From contig JAJQDF010000307.1 of NCBI GenBank assembly GCA_021202325.1, positions 1 to 17,648 of the forward strand: DNA of 17,648 nt. Direction: 5' to 3'. The notes beneath the pieces were generated by a model. It was not told the DNA's origin. It did no database searches and saw only the letters and a list, made by a program, of their open reading frames with translations. Positions 6,740 to 14,158 of this stretch are shown piece by piece. Positions within the stretch are counted from its first letter, which is position 1. Each line of letters begins with the position of its first letter. Position numbers and translations under genes: made by a program. Source of the DNA: Clostridiales bacterium. Lineage in GTDB: Bacteria > Bacillota > Clostridia > Lachnospirales > Anaerotignaceae.

Positions 6740-8848
6740 ATGTACAGAACGTACCAGACAGAGCTGGCAGGACGCCCGCTCAAGGTTGAAATTGGCAGAG
6801 TTGCCGAGCAGGCAAACGGCGCTGCCCTTGTTTATTACGGCGACACAGTTGTGCTCGTTACAGCTACGGCTTCCGATAAGCCCAGAGACGGAATCGACTT
6901 TTTCCCTCTCTCAATTGACTATGAGGAAAGACTTTATTCAGTAGGAAAAATCCCCGGAGGATTCATCAAAAGAGAAGGAAGACCTAGTGAGAAGGCTATT
7001 CTTACATCAAGATGCATAGACAGACCTCTTCGTCCTCTTTTCCCCAAGGATTACAGAAACGACGTTGCCATTGTTGCTACAGTTATGTCGGTTGACCAGG
7101 ACTGCTCACCTGAGATTGCGGCTATGATTGGTTCTTCAATCGCCCTTATCATTTCTGACATTCCCTTCGTAGATACAATGTCGTCATGCTCAATCGGCTA
7201 TTGTGACGGAGAGCTTGTTGTAAATCCCAATGCAGAACAGAGAGAGACAAGCAGACTTAACCTTACCGTTTCATCAACAAAGGAAAAGGTAATGATGATT
7301 GAGGCAGGAGCCGATGAAATTCCCGATGACCTTATGCTTGAGGCAATTAAGCTTGCCCATAAGGTAAACGGCGAAGTAATTGACTTCATCAATGACATTC
7401 ATAAGGTTGAGAATAAGCCCCTCCAGGAGTATACAGAGCATGTTGTTCCCGAAGATGTGTACAAGCTTGTTTCGGAATACATCACTGACGAGGCTATGGA
7501 AACAGCTGTTTATAAAGAACTTAAGCAGGACAGAGACCTTGCTATAAGAGAACTCACAGATAAGGTAAACGAGGAGCTTACAGATGCTGTTGCTGCTCTT
7601 GTTGACGAGGATACAGATATCCCCACTCTTATAGACGAGACAATATATAAATTTGAGAAAATGACAGTAAGAAGAATGATTCTTAGAGAGCATAAGCGTC
7701 CCGACGGACGAGGCCTTGAGGAGATCAGACCTCTTTCAGCCGAGGTTGACATTCTTCCTAGAACTCATGGTTCGGCACTGTTTAAGAGAGGACAGACACA
7801 GGCTCTCACAGTTACTACTCTCGGTGCAATGAGCGAGATTCAGAGACTTGATGGACTTGACACATCGGAAATTTCAAAGAGATATATTCATCACTACAAT
7901 ATGCCCGGATACTCCACAGGCGAGGCCAAGACTTCTAGAGGCCCCGGCAGACGTGAAATCGGCCATGGTGCCCTTGCGGAGAAGGCTCTTCTGCCTGTTA
8001 TCCCCAGTGAGGAAGAATTCCCCTATGCAATCAGACTTGTTTCTGATATCCTTAGTTCCAACGGCTCAACATCACAGGCAAGCATCTGCGGCAGTACACT
8101 TTCACTTATGGCTGCCGGCGTACCTATCAAACGTCCCGTTGCCGGTATTTCCGTAGGTCTTGTAACAGGCGACAACGATGATGATTTCGTTATGCTTACA
8201 GACATCCAGGGACTTGAGGACTTCTTCGGCGACATGGACTTCAAAGTTGCCGGAACAAAGGAAGGCATCACAGCTATCCAGATGGATATGAAGATACACG
8301 GCCTTACATTTAAGATTATCGAAGAGGCTCTTGCCCAGACACACAGAGCAAGAAACTATATTCTTGACGAAGTAATGCTTAAGTGCATACCTGAGCCCAG
8401 AAAAGAGCTTTCACCCTATGCTCCGAAGATGGCAACAATGACTATTGATGTTGAGAAAATAGGCGAGGTTATCGGCCCCAGAGGAAAGGTAATAAAGAGC
8501 ATTATTGAGGAGAGCCAGTGCGAAATAGATACAGAGGACGATGGAAGAATATTTATCAAGGGCACTGATTCTGCAAATATCCAGAAGGCTATGGATATGA
8601 TAGGCCTTATTGTAAACGATCCTATCCCCGGCAAAACATATGACGGAACAATCGTAAGAACAATAGCTATTGGCGCCTTTGTTGAGATTGCTCCCGGCAA
8701 GGAAGGACTTATCCACATTTCCAAGCTTGCTGCTAAGAGAACAGCCAAGGTTGAGGATGTTGTAAATGTCGGCGATAAGGTAAGAGTAAAGCTCCTTGAG
8801 ATTGATAAGCAGGGAAGACTTAACTTCTCACTTAAGGATGCCGAGTAA
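6740..8848 (+). CDS. pnp: polyribonucleotide nucleotidyltransferase (PNPase)
   Basis: PNPase is a trimeric 3'-5' phosphorolytic exoribonuclease central to mRNA decay. The 702-residue protein starts MYRTYQTELAGRPLKVEIGR at ATG 6740, with AAGGAG (6727-6732) 7 nt upstream. Eighteen extra codons upstream (from 6686) would run through the leader hairpin and do not look like the family. Domains: first RNase PH domain (FFPLSIDYEERLYSVGKIPGG and PLRPLFP), an all-alpha linker (about 240-315), the second and catalytic RNase PH domain (GPGRREIGHGALAEKAL near 400, LTDIQGLEDFFGDMDFK near 485-500 with the metal-binding Asp), a KH domain with IGPRGK near 578-583, and an S1 domain (about 628-701) ending FSLKDAE. 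It is complete. It stands alone between its leader duplex and the terminator at 8922. Confidence 0.99.
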   Translation: MYRTYQTELAGRPLKVEIGRVAEQANGAALVYYGDTVVLVTATASDKPRDGIDFFPLSIDYEERLYSVGKIPGGFIKREGRPSEKAILTSRCIDRPLRPLFPKDYRNDVAIVATVMSVDQDCSPEIAAMIGSSIALIISDIPFVDTMSSCSIGYCDGELVVNPNAEQRETSRLNLTVSSTKEKVMMIEAGADEIPDDLMLEAIKLAHKVNGEVIDFINDIHKVENKPLQEYTEHVVPEDVYKLVSEYITDEAMETAVYKELKQDRDLAIRELTDKVNEELTDAVAALVDEDTDIPTLIDETIYKFEKMTVRRMILREHKRPDGRGLEEIRPLSAEVDILPRTHGSALFKRGQTQALTVTTLGAMSEIQRLDGLDTSEISKRYIHHYNMPGYSTGEAKTSRGPGRREIGHGALAEKALLPVIPSEEEFPYAIRLVSDILSSNGSTSQASICGSTLSLMAAGVPIKRPVAGISVGLVTGDNDDDFVMLTDIQGLEDFFGDMDFKVAGTKEGITAIQMDMKIHGLTFKIIEEALAQTHRARNYILDEVMLKCIPEPRKELSPYAPKMATMTIDVEKIGEVIGPRGKVIKSIIEESQCEIDTEDDGRIFIKGTDSANIQKAMDMIGLIVNDPIPGKTYDGTIVRTIAIGAFVEIAPGKEGLIHISKLAAKRTAKVEDVVNVGDKVRVKLLEIDKQGRLNFSLKDAE

Positions 8849-8921
8849 TGATAAGTGGTTAACTGTCAGAGGTGCTAAAGCACATATCTGCTTAAACATT
8901 TTGACCGCAAATTATGGAAAT

Positions 8922-8958
8922 AAAAAATCAGGTTGGAGTTTTCCGGCCTGATTTTTTT
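8922..8958. terminator. bidirectional terminator between pnp and the MerR gene
   Basis: AAAAAATCAGG (8922-8932) pairs with CCTGATTTTTT (8947-8957), 11 perfect bp with a 14-nt loop. Read rightward the tail is TTTTTTT; read leftward it is TTTTTTATTT. It can therefore end both pnp and the convergent MerR gene (stop at 8981). A second small hairpin, GTGC-taaa-GCAC (8872-8883), flanked by CAGA/TCTG, lies between the pnp stop and the terminator. Confidence 0.85.
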
Positions 8959-8980
8959 GATGACTTAATTTTTAGTATTT

Positions 8981-9421
8981 TCAATCTCTATGCGAATTTT
9001 CATATGCCCGGCGGATTTCCTCCGGCATATCGGCAGGGTTCATGTTTTTGATCCTGTCTTCGTTGCCGTCCTTCATGGCTTCTTCATAGTACCAGCACTT
9101 GAATTTCAACATGTCCAGAACCTGATTCATGTGCTCGATTTCAGCTTCGGCCTGCTTTCTTTGCTTTACAAAAAGAGCCAGGCGCTGAGGATAGGTTTCG
9201 CTTCCCTGAACGCACCAGTCCATGAACTGCTTTATATCCTTTATCTCCAGACCGGATTTTTTTAAACACTCAATTACCCTCAAGGCATCAACTTCCTTAT
9301 CGCTGAATTTCCGAATACCTGAGCTTCTTTGTATTTCCGGAAAAAGCCCTTCTTTGTCGTAATATCTGAGAGTAGATATGGGAATATTAAACATTTCTGA
9401 TGCCTGACCAATAGTATACAT
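8981..9421 (-). CDS. MerR-family transcriptional regulator, AdhR/NmlR-like
   Basis: The 146-residue protein has the N-terminal winged helix-turn-helix of the MerR family: MYTIGQASEMFNIPISTLRY, then YDKEGLFPEIQRSSGIRKFS, then the RVIECLKKSGLEIKDIKQFM segment. A long coiled-coil dimerisation helix follows (about 80-112). ATG at 9421 was chosen over a TTG five codons upstream, because GGGGT lies about 7 nt before it and family proteins begin MYTIG. Cysteines are at 52, 70 and 109. Cys52 in the IECLKxSG context is the position conserved in B. subtilis AdhR and the NmlR group, which sense carbonyl electrophiles and related thiol stress. It is divergent from the flavoprotein operon and probably controls it from the dyad at 9461-9480. 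The real inducer is unknown. Confidence 0.93.
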   Translation of the reverse strand: MYTIGQASEMFNIPISTLRYYDKEGLFPEIQRSSGIRKFSDKEVDALRVIECLKKSGLEIKDIKQFMDWCVQGSETYPQRLALFVKQRKQAEAEIEHMNQVLDMLKFKCWYYEEAMKDGNEDRIKNMNPADMPEEIRRAYENSHRD

Positions 9422-9457
9422 AGCATTACCCCGCAAACAAAATTTTTTAAAAAATCA

Positions 9458-9488
9458 TTGACCTAAAGTTAAGTTTAGGTATTACAAT
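9458..9488 (+). promoter_or_regulatory. MerR-type promoter and operator of the flavoprotein operon
   Basis: TTGACC (9458-9463) and TACAAT (9483-9488) are 19 bp apart. This over-long spacing is the hallmark of promoters activated by MerR-family proteins, which twist the DNA to realign the two hexamers. The spacer region holds a 20-bp dyad, ACCTAAAGTTAAGTTTAGGT (9461-9480), symmetric at 9 of 10 paired positions. It resembles known MerR-family operators with a TTAA centre. The regulator gene reads away on the other strand from 9421, so the site may also autoregulate it. Confidence 0.85.
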
Positions 9489-9539
9489 AATTTTATCAGA
9501 AATTAATGAAATTGTCAACTGAATTTAGGAGGTTTTGAA

Positions 9540-10082
9540 ATGCCGAAAAATATACTTGTGATAAGTACAAGCTTGAGAAATCACAGCAATTCCGAAGCAC
9601 TTGCCGATTCTTTTATTGAGGGTGCCAAGGAAGCCGGAAATACTTGCGAAAAGATTACATTAAAGGGAAAGAAGCTGGCATTCTGTCAGGGATGTCTTGC
9701 CTGTCAGGAAACACAGCAGTGTGTTATAGCTGACGATGCATTGGATATAGTTGAAAAAATGGGCAAAGCTGATGTTTTGGTATTTGCCACGCCAATATAC
9801 TATTATGAGATGAGCGGACAGATGAAAACACTGCTGGACAGAGCCAATCCTATGTTTCCGTCGGATTATGCATTCAGAGAAGTATATCTTCTGACATCTG
9901 CGGCTGAGTCTGCAGAATACGTGCCTGAACAGGCTGTGAACGGTTTACAGTGCTGGATTGACTGCTTTGAGAAGGCAAAACTTGCCGGAACTGTGTTTGC
10001 CGGCGGTGTAAACGATGAAGGAGAAATAGAAGGACACCCTTCTTTAAAAACAGCCTACGATATGGGTAAATCAATTAGATAA
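9540..10082 (+). CDS. flavodoxin-fold (NADPH-dependent FMN reductase-like) protein with iron-sulfur flavoprotein cysteine motif
   Basis: The 180-residue cytosolic protein begins MPKNILVISTSLRNHSNSEA, the FMN-phosphate-binding loop of the flavodoxin/FMN-reductase superfamily (TSLRxxSNS). ATPIYYYEMSGQMKTLLDR near 86-104 is the second flavin-contacting region. CQGCLACQETQQC at 49-61 is CX2CX2CX5C, the compact cysteine spacing that binds a 4Fe-4S cluster in archaeal iron-sulfur flavoprotein (Isf). In many bacterial relatives the cluster has not been demonstrated. ATG 9540 follows AGGAGG (9527-9532). It is the first gene after the MerR-controlled promoter, 14 bp before the hydrolase gene. A role in reducing quinones or other electrophiles, or as an electron carrier, is inferred from family and regulator. 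Confidence 0.88.
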   Translation: MPKNILVISTSLRNHSNSEALADSFIEGAKEAGNTCEKITLKGKKLAFCQGCLACQETQQCVIADDALDIVEKMGKADVLVFATPIYYYEMSGQMKTLLDRANPMFPSDYAFREVYLLTSAAESAEYVPEQAVNGLQCWIDCFEKAKLAGTVFAGGVNDEGEIEGHPSLKTAYDMGKSIR

Positions 10083-10096
10083 AGGAGAGCTGAATT

Positions 10097-11074
10097 ATGG
10101 AAGAAAAATTGAATTTAACAATGGAATGGGACAAGGTATTCCCAAAGAGCGAAAAGGTAGACCACAAAAAAATTACATTTCATAACCGCTATGGAATTAC
10201 CCTTGCGGCCGACTTATATATGCCGAAAAATGCTGAGGGAAAGCTTCCGGCAATAGCTGTATGCGGCCCCTTCGGAGCGGTAAAGGAGCAGTCATCTGGA
10301 CTCTATGCACAGGAAATGGCCGAAAGAGGCTTCCTTACGATTGCCTTTGATCCTTCATATACGGGCGAGAGTGGCGGAACGCCAAGATATGTTGCTTCGC
10401 CGGATATAAACACCGAGGATTTTCAGGCGGCTGTGGATTATCTTTCTGTAAATGAAAATGCAGATCCTGAAAAGATTGGAATAATCGGCATATGCGGATG
10501 GGGCGGAATGGCGCTCAATGCAGCGGCAATCGATACAAGAATAAAGGCCGCAGTAGCCTCAACGATGTATGACATGACTCGTGTAAATGCAAAGGGATAT
10601 TTTGATTCAGAGGACAGCGAGGAAGCACGATATGAAAAGCGCAGGGCTTTAAATGAGCAGAGAACTGCCGATTACAGAAACGGAACCTATGCCAGAGCCG
10701 GCGGTGTGGTAGATCCACTGCCGGAGGATGCGCCGTATTTTGTTAAGGATTATTATGACTACTATAAAACCGACAGAGGCTACCATGTGAGATCGCTTAA
10801 CTCAAATGACGGCTGGAACACAACATCTACATTGTCATTCCTGAATATGCCCATATTGCAGTATAGCAATGAAATTCGTTCTGCTGTGCTTATTGTCCAT
10901 GGCGACAAGGCACATTCCTGCTATTTCGGCAAGGATGCATTCAAGAATTTGACGGGCGATAACAAAGAACTGATGATTATTCCCGGCGCTTCACATACCG
11001 ATCTCTATGACCAAAAGGATATTATACCCTTTGACAAAATGACCGAATTTTTCAAAAAGTATATGGAGTGTTAA
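10097..11074 (+). CDS. alpha/beta hydrolase (dienelactone hydrolase / YcjY-like)
   Basis: The 325-residue protein shows the alpha/beta-hydrolase pattern: a beta-hairpin start (ITFHNRYGITLAADLYMPKN), oxyanion-loop region (AIAVCGPFGAVKEQSSGLYA), and the nucleophile elbow GICGWGG with Cys at residue 133. The acid is likely in IVHGDKAHS and the catalytic His in PGASHTDLYD. A Cys rather than Ser nucleophile is the arrangement of dienelactone hydrolases and is common in this YcjY-like group. There is no signal peptide, so it is cytosolic. ATG follows AAGGAGAG at 10082-10089. It lies 14 bp after the flavoprotein gene and 3 bp before the lipoprotein gene, so all three form one operon. The substrate is unknown; an ester or thioester adduct is a guess. 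Confidence 0.88.
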   Translation: MEEKLNLTMEWDKVFPKSEKVDHKKITFHNRYGITLAADLYMPKNAEGKLPAIAVCGPFGAVKEQSSGLYAQEMAERGFLTIAFDPSYTGESGGTPRYVASPDINTEDFQAAVDYLSVNENADPEKIGIIGICGWGGMALNAAAIDTRIKAAVASTMYDMTRVNAKGYFDSEDSEEARYEKRRALNEQRTADYRNGTYARAGGVVDPLPEDAPYFVKDYYDYYKTDRGYHVRSLNSNDGWNTTSTLSFLNMPILQYSNEIRSAVLIVHGDKAHSCYFGKDAFKNLTGDNKELMIIPGASHTDLYDQKDIIPFDKMTEFFKKYMEC

Positions 11075-11077
11075 GCT

Positions 11078-11596
11078 ATGAACTTTATTGCAAAACAAAT
11101 TCCTATGTTAATAGGCGCTATGGCAATGGCTGTTACAGGCTGTTCTGCCGGAAATGCCGAAGATAATCAAGCAGAGATAGGGGATGAGGCCGCCATGTAT
11201 TCAGATTTAATTTCGGAAGAAAATGAATCCGAAAGCGAAATTTTATTGACCATAAACGGCACTGAGCTTGTCGTTTCATGGGAGGATAACGAGTCAGTTG
11301 AGGAAATACTTAAGCTTATTGAAGAAGGAAATATAACAATTATCACAAGCCAATACGGAGGCTTTGAGCAGGTGGGAAGCCTGCCTGAGAGTATTACCCG
11401 AAATGATGTACAGATGACGACTACTGCCGGCGACATTGTTTTATATTCCGGAAACTCCATTGTTGTTTTTTATGGCTCAAACTCATGGTCATATACAAAG
11501 CTGGGACACATTGAGAATTTATCCTCAGCTGAGCTGAAAGAACTGCTGGGAGAAGATAGGGCAGAGGTTACGCTTTCTCTTTCAAAGACAGACTAA
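11078..11596 (+). CDS. small lipoprotein, probable cyclophilin-like-fold domain
   Basis: The 172-residue product starts MNFIAKQIPMLIGAMAMAVTGC. A short basic start, a hydrophobic stretch (8-20) and a lipobox VTGC make Cys22 the likely lipidated residue, so it should sit on the outer face of the membrane. An acidic linker (about 25-52) leads to a domain of about 115 residues (ILLTINGTELVVSWEDNESV, then QYGGFEQVGSLPESITRND, then TAGDIVLYSGNSIVVFYGSNSWSYTKLGHIE). This pattern recalls the bacterial cyclophilin-like proteins found near flavodoxin genes in clostridia. They lack proven isomerase activity. It is the last gene of the MerR-controlled operon, with the start 3 bp after the hydrolase stop, and is followed by a terminator at 11620. 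Confidence 0.75.
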   Translation: MNFIAKQIPMLIGAMAMAVTGCSAGNAEDNQAEIGDEAAMYSDLISEENESESEILLTINGTELVVSWEDNESVEEILKLIEEGNITIITSQYGGFEQVGSLPESITRNDVQMTTTAGDIVLYSGNSIVVFYGSNSWSYTKLGHIENLSSAELKELLGEDRAEVTLSLSKTD

Positions 11597-11619
11597 AAAA
11601 TTATATACGTAAAATAATA

Positions 11620-11645
11620 AGGGCTCTGATTTTGGAGCTCTTTTC
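11620..11645 (+). terminator. terminator of the flavoprotein-hydrolase-lipoprotein operon
   Basis: AGGGCTC (11620-11626) pairs with GAGCTCT (11635-11641), 7 bp with one G-U and an 8-nt loop, followed by TTTTC. The T-run is short, so termination may be partial. Confidence 0.6.
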
Positions 11646-11666
11646 TAATCATTAATGAAAAATTAA

Positions 11667-11695
11667 TTGACAATATCTAAAAAAGATAATATACT
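11667..11695 (+). promoter_or_regulatory. consensus promoter for the HAD phosphatase gene
   Basis: TTGACA (11667-11672), a 17-bp spacer and TATACT (11690-11695). It is a near-perfect vegetative promoter, with predicted start near 11701-11703, leaving a leader of about 125 nt before the ATG at 11831. Confidence 0.85.
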
Positions 11696-11713
11696 TCTGT
11701 CTTATTAATTCAT

Positions 11714-11782
11714 TCGGAAACGATGTAGTAGACGGTTTTAAAGGAATTTTTACTTTGTCTTTATGGTATTTATTGTTTCCGA
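11714..11782 (+). promoter_or_regulatory. structured 5' leader of the HAD gene, function unknown
   Basis: TCGGAAAC (11714-11721) pairs perfectly with GTTTCCGA (11775-11782). Inside, AGACGG (11730-11735) pairs with TTGTCT (11755-11760, two G-U pairs). The closing helix ends 33 nt before the ribosome binding site AAGGAGGT (11816-11823). It does not end in a T-run and does not obviously sequester the ribosome binding site. I do not recognise a known riboswitch class. Confidence 0.45.
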
Positions 11783-11830
11783 TGGCTATACTTATAGTGA
11801 GGTTTTGTAGTTAGTAAGGAGGTAATGTTC

Positions 11831-12637
11831 ATGGAATATATGAAAAATATAGATTTTAATAAAAAGACAGGCTTTATATGCGATATGGACGGTGTTATAT
11901 ATCACGGCAACCAGATTTTGCCCGGTGTAGCAGAGTTCATACAGTGGCTACAGGATGAAAAGAAGGAATATCTGTTTTTGACAAACAACAGTGGTTATAC
12001 GCCCAAGGAATTAAACCAAAAGCTGGCTAGAATGGGGTTGGATGTTCCGGAGGAACACTTTTACACATCAGCCCTTGCAACGGCGGCGTTCCTGAAGGAG
12101 CAGGCGCCGGGATGCTCGGTATTTGCTATAGGTGAGGCCGGCCTGTTAAATGCCCTTTATGATGCCGGAATAACGATGAATGATATAAACCCCGATTATG
12201 TAGTAGTGGGCGAGAGCCGTGCATATTCACTGGATACACTTACAAAGGCGACAAATCTTGTTCTTGGCGGAGCAAAACTCATAGGCGCAAATTCTGATGT
12301 TTCCGGCCCCATAGAAAACGGAATAGCGCCGGCTTGCAGGGCGTTGGTTGCGCCCATAGAAATGGCTACCGAAACCCACGCATACTTTTGTGGAAAACCT
12401 AATCCTCTCATGATGCGTACCGGCCTTAGAATGTTAAATTGCCATTCAGGCGATGCCGTAATGGTTGGAGACCGCATGGATACCGATGTTATATCAGGCC
12501 TTGAAAGCGGTATGTCAACGGTTCTTGTGCTTTCCGGAGTGTCTACAATGGATACTCTCAAAGCTTATGCTTATCGTCCCAGCATTGTATTAAACGGTGT
12601 CGGCGATATTGTAAGCATGGCCCGCTCAGCTAAATAA
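11831..12637 (+). CDS. HAD-superfamily class IIA hydrolase (NagD/p-nitrophenylphosphatase-like)
   Basis: The 268-residue protein is a HAD phosphatase: motif I DMDGVIYHG (nucleophile and acid/base Asp), motif II TNNSGYT, motif III Lys in CGKPNP, and motif IV GDRMDTD. The class IIA cap lies between motifs II and III, containing GANSDVSGPIENG where NagD-like enzymes select their substrate. Such enzymes dephosphorylate nucleotides or sugar phosphates, often as metabolite repair or overflow enzymes. The substrate cannot be read from sequence. ATG 11831 is chosen over ATG 11825 because AAGGAGGT (11816-11823) leaves 7 nt to 11831 but only 1 nt to 11825. It has its own strong promoter and long leader, and is convergent with the MATE gene. 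Confidence 0.93.
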   Translation: MEYMKNIDFNKKTGFICDMDGVIYHGNQILPGVAEFIQWLQDEKKEYLFLTNNSGYTPKELNQKLARMGLDVPEEHFYTSALATAAFLKEQAPGCSVFAIGEAGLLNALYDAGITMNDINPDYVVVGESRAYSLDTLTKATNLVLGGAKLIGANSDVSGPIENGIAPACRALVAPIEMATETHAYFCGKPNPLMMRTGLRMLNCHSGDAVMVGDRMDTDVISGLESGMSTVLVLSGVSTMDTLKAYAYRPSIVLNGVGDIVSMARSAK

Positions 12638-12639
12638 AA

Positions 12640-12691
12640 GTCTAAATAAAAATCTGCCCCAAACGTTAGCATTTTACTAGCATTTGGGGCA
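12640..12691. terminator. convergent terminator between the HAD and MATE genes
   Basis: TGCCCCAAA (12655-12663) pairs with TTTGGGGCA (12683-12691), 9 perfect bp with a 19-nt loop. Leftward, for the MATE transcript, it is followed by a GATTTTTATTT tail. Rightward the tail is only ACTTTAAGTT, so it is a weaker terminator for the HAD gene. The MATE stop is 8 bp away. Confidence 0.75.
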
Positions 12692-12698
12692 CTTTAAG

Positions 12699-14069
12699 TT
12701 ATGCAGTTATTTTGCTGATATTGCGGTTATATATTATGTAGGAGATAATTACGTTGATAAAGTCGGCCAATAACTGAGTCCATACAATGCCGGTCATTCC
12801 GAACAGATAGTTCATCACAAACAGTATGGGAATGTTCAAACAAAGATGTCTTATTATGGCCAGTTCAAACGAGACTTTTCCTCTGTCAACCGCCTGCATG
12901 AAATGAACCATATGGAAGCTCAAAAACATAAACGGAGTTGCAAAGCACCTTGACTGCAAGAACTGTGTTCCGAACCTCACAGTATCGGCATCGGATATGA
13001 AAGCACTTATAAGCGGTGCGGAGAAAATGCGGTAAAGCACAACGCAAACCACGGAAACGATAAGTCCCACAAGCCTAGCAGTTTTGAAGAAGTCAGTCAT
13101 TCTTTCGTAATTTTTGGAAGCGTAGTTGTAGGCCACAAGGGGAGTCATTCCAAGACAAATGCCTATGCCGATATTGAGAGGGAGTCTCTCTACTTTAAGA
13201 ACTATGCCTATGGAGGCAAGCTCAATGTCGCCATGTCCTGCCGCAAGCCTGTTTATAACAATATTTGTCAGGTCGAAAAGAAGCAGACTCATTGCCGCAG
13301 GAACGCCAACGGAAAACAGCGATTTAAGGGATTCAAGCCTTATCTTGTCCAAACGATGCGGTATGGAAAGCACAGTCTTGTCACGCAGTCTTAAGTATAC
13401 TGTAATAAAGTATATAAGTGTTATGCAGTTGGAAAGCATTGTGGCTATGGCTGCGCCCATAACCTGATAGCCGTCGGGAAGAAGTACAAACATAAATATG
13501 GGATCAAGAATTACATTGAGTATTCCGCCCATGCCGAGGCCGAAGCCGGCTTCCCTGGAATACCCTATATTTCTTACCATTGAGCTCATTGTATTGGAAA
13601 GAACTGTTGGTATTCCGCCGATAACTACGACAAAAAGGAGATACTGCTTAGCATAGCCTATTGTGTTGTTGCTGGCGCCGAGAAAGCGGAGAAGCGGCTC
13701 CATAAATATAAGACATAACAGCGAAAATACCAATGCCGTTGCTGTGGCAAGAACAAGACTTATTGAGGCAACCTTTTTGGCCTCAGCTTCATCACCGCTT
13801 CCTATAAGCCTTACAACAAGGCTTCCTCCGCCGACTCCGAACAAATTTGCAATGGCTGTTATCATAAGGAATATGGTAAGCACCAACGATGATGCCGCAA
13901 CCATATAGGGATTATTTGTCTGTCCGATGAACCATGTGTCGGCTATATTGTATATAAGGGTTATAAGCTGGCTTATTATTGTAGGCACTGCCATTATTGC
14001 CAGTGCTGACATAATAGGCATTGTCTCAAAAATTTCCTTTGTATTTGAATTGTTTTTACTGTTTTTCAT
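12699..14069 (-). CDS. MATE-family multidrug/toxin efflux transporter
   Basis: The 456-residue integral membrane protein fits the MATE length of 440-470, with about 12 hydrophobic segments in two similar halves. Features include the N-terminal PIMSALAIMAVPTIISQLIT, NIADTWFIGQ, and GVGGGSLVVRLIGSGDEAEA (family-typical loop after helix 2), a repeat-like segment in the second half (FSVGVPAAMSLLLFDLTNIV), and GICLGMTPLVAYNYASKNYE. MATE proteins export cationic drugs or metabolites using a Na+ or H+ gradient. Sequence style is closest to the MepA/DinF-like branch, but no substrate is assigned. The ribosome binding site AAAGGAAG lies 7 nt upstream of ATG 14069. It is a single gene with its own promoter (14116-14144), divergent from the exporter pair and convergent with the HAD gene. 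Confidence 0.95.
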   Translation of the reverse strand: MKNSKNNSNTKEIFETMPIMSALAIMAVPTIISQLITLIYNIADTWFIGQTNNPYMVAASSLVLTIFLMITAIANLFGVGGGSLVVRLIGSGDEAEAKKVASISLVLATATALVFSLLCLIFMEPLLRFLGASNNTIGYAKQYLLFVVVIGGIPTVLSNTMSSMVRNIGYSREAGFGLGMGGILNVILDPIFMFVLLPDGYQVMGAAIATMLSNCITLIYFITVYLRLRDKTVLSIPHRLDKIRLESLKSLFSVGVPAAMSLLLFDLTNIVINRLAAGHGDIELASIGIVLKVERLPLNIGIGICLGMTPLVAYNYASKNYERMTDFFKTARLVGLIVSVVCVVLYRIFSAPLISAFISDADTVRFGTQFLQSRCFATPFMFLSFHMVHFMQAVDRGKVSFELAIIRHLCLNIPILFVMNYLFGMTGIVWTQLLADFINVIISYIIYNRNISKITA

Positions 14070-14115
14070 TGTTATACTTCCTTTGGATATTTAAAAACAT
14101 AGTTATTTTTAATGT

Positions 14116-14158
14116 ATTATACCATTGAATTTGTTTTTTGTAAGCGGTTTACTGCTTA
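14116..14158 (-). promoter_or_regulatory. MATE promoter with overlapping dyad (possible operator)
   Basis: On the minus strand, CTTACA (14144-14139), a 17-bp spacer and TATAAT (14121-14116) with an extended -10 TG form a good vegetative promoter 46 bp before the MATE ATG. An imperfect 18-bp palindrome, TAAGCGGTTTACTGCTTA (14141-14158), overlaps the -35 box, with 7 of 9 position pairs complementary. A repressor or activator bound there could control MATE transcription. The regulator is not in the window. Confidence 0.6.

Noticed and set aside
11763..11810. 15-codon open frame (MVFIVSDGYTYSEVL) in the HAD-gene leader
   Set aside because: The only AAAGGA upstream is 18 or more nt away and the frame overlaps one arm of the leader helix. 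Nothing supports translation.
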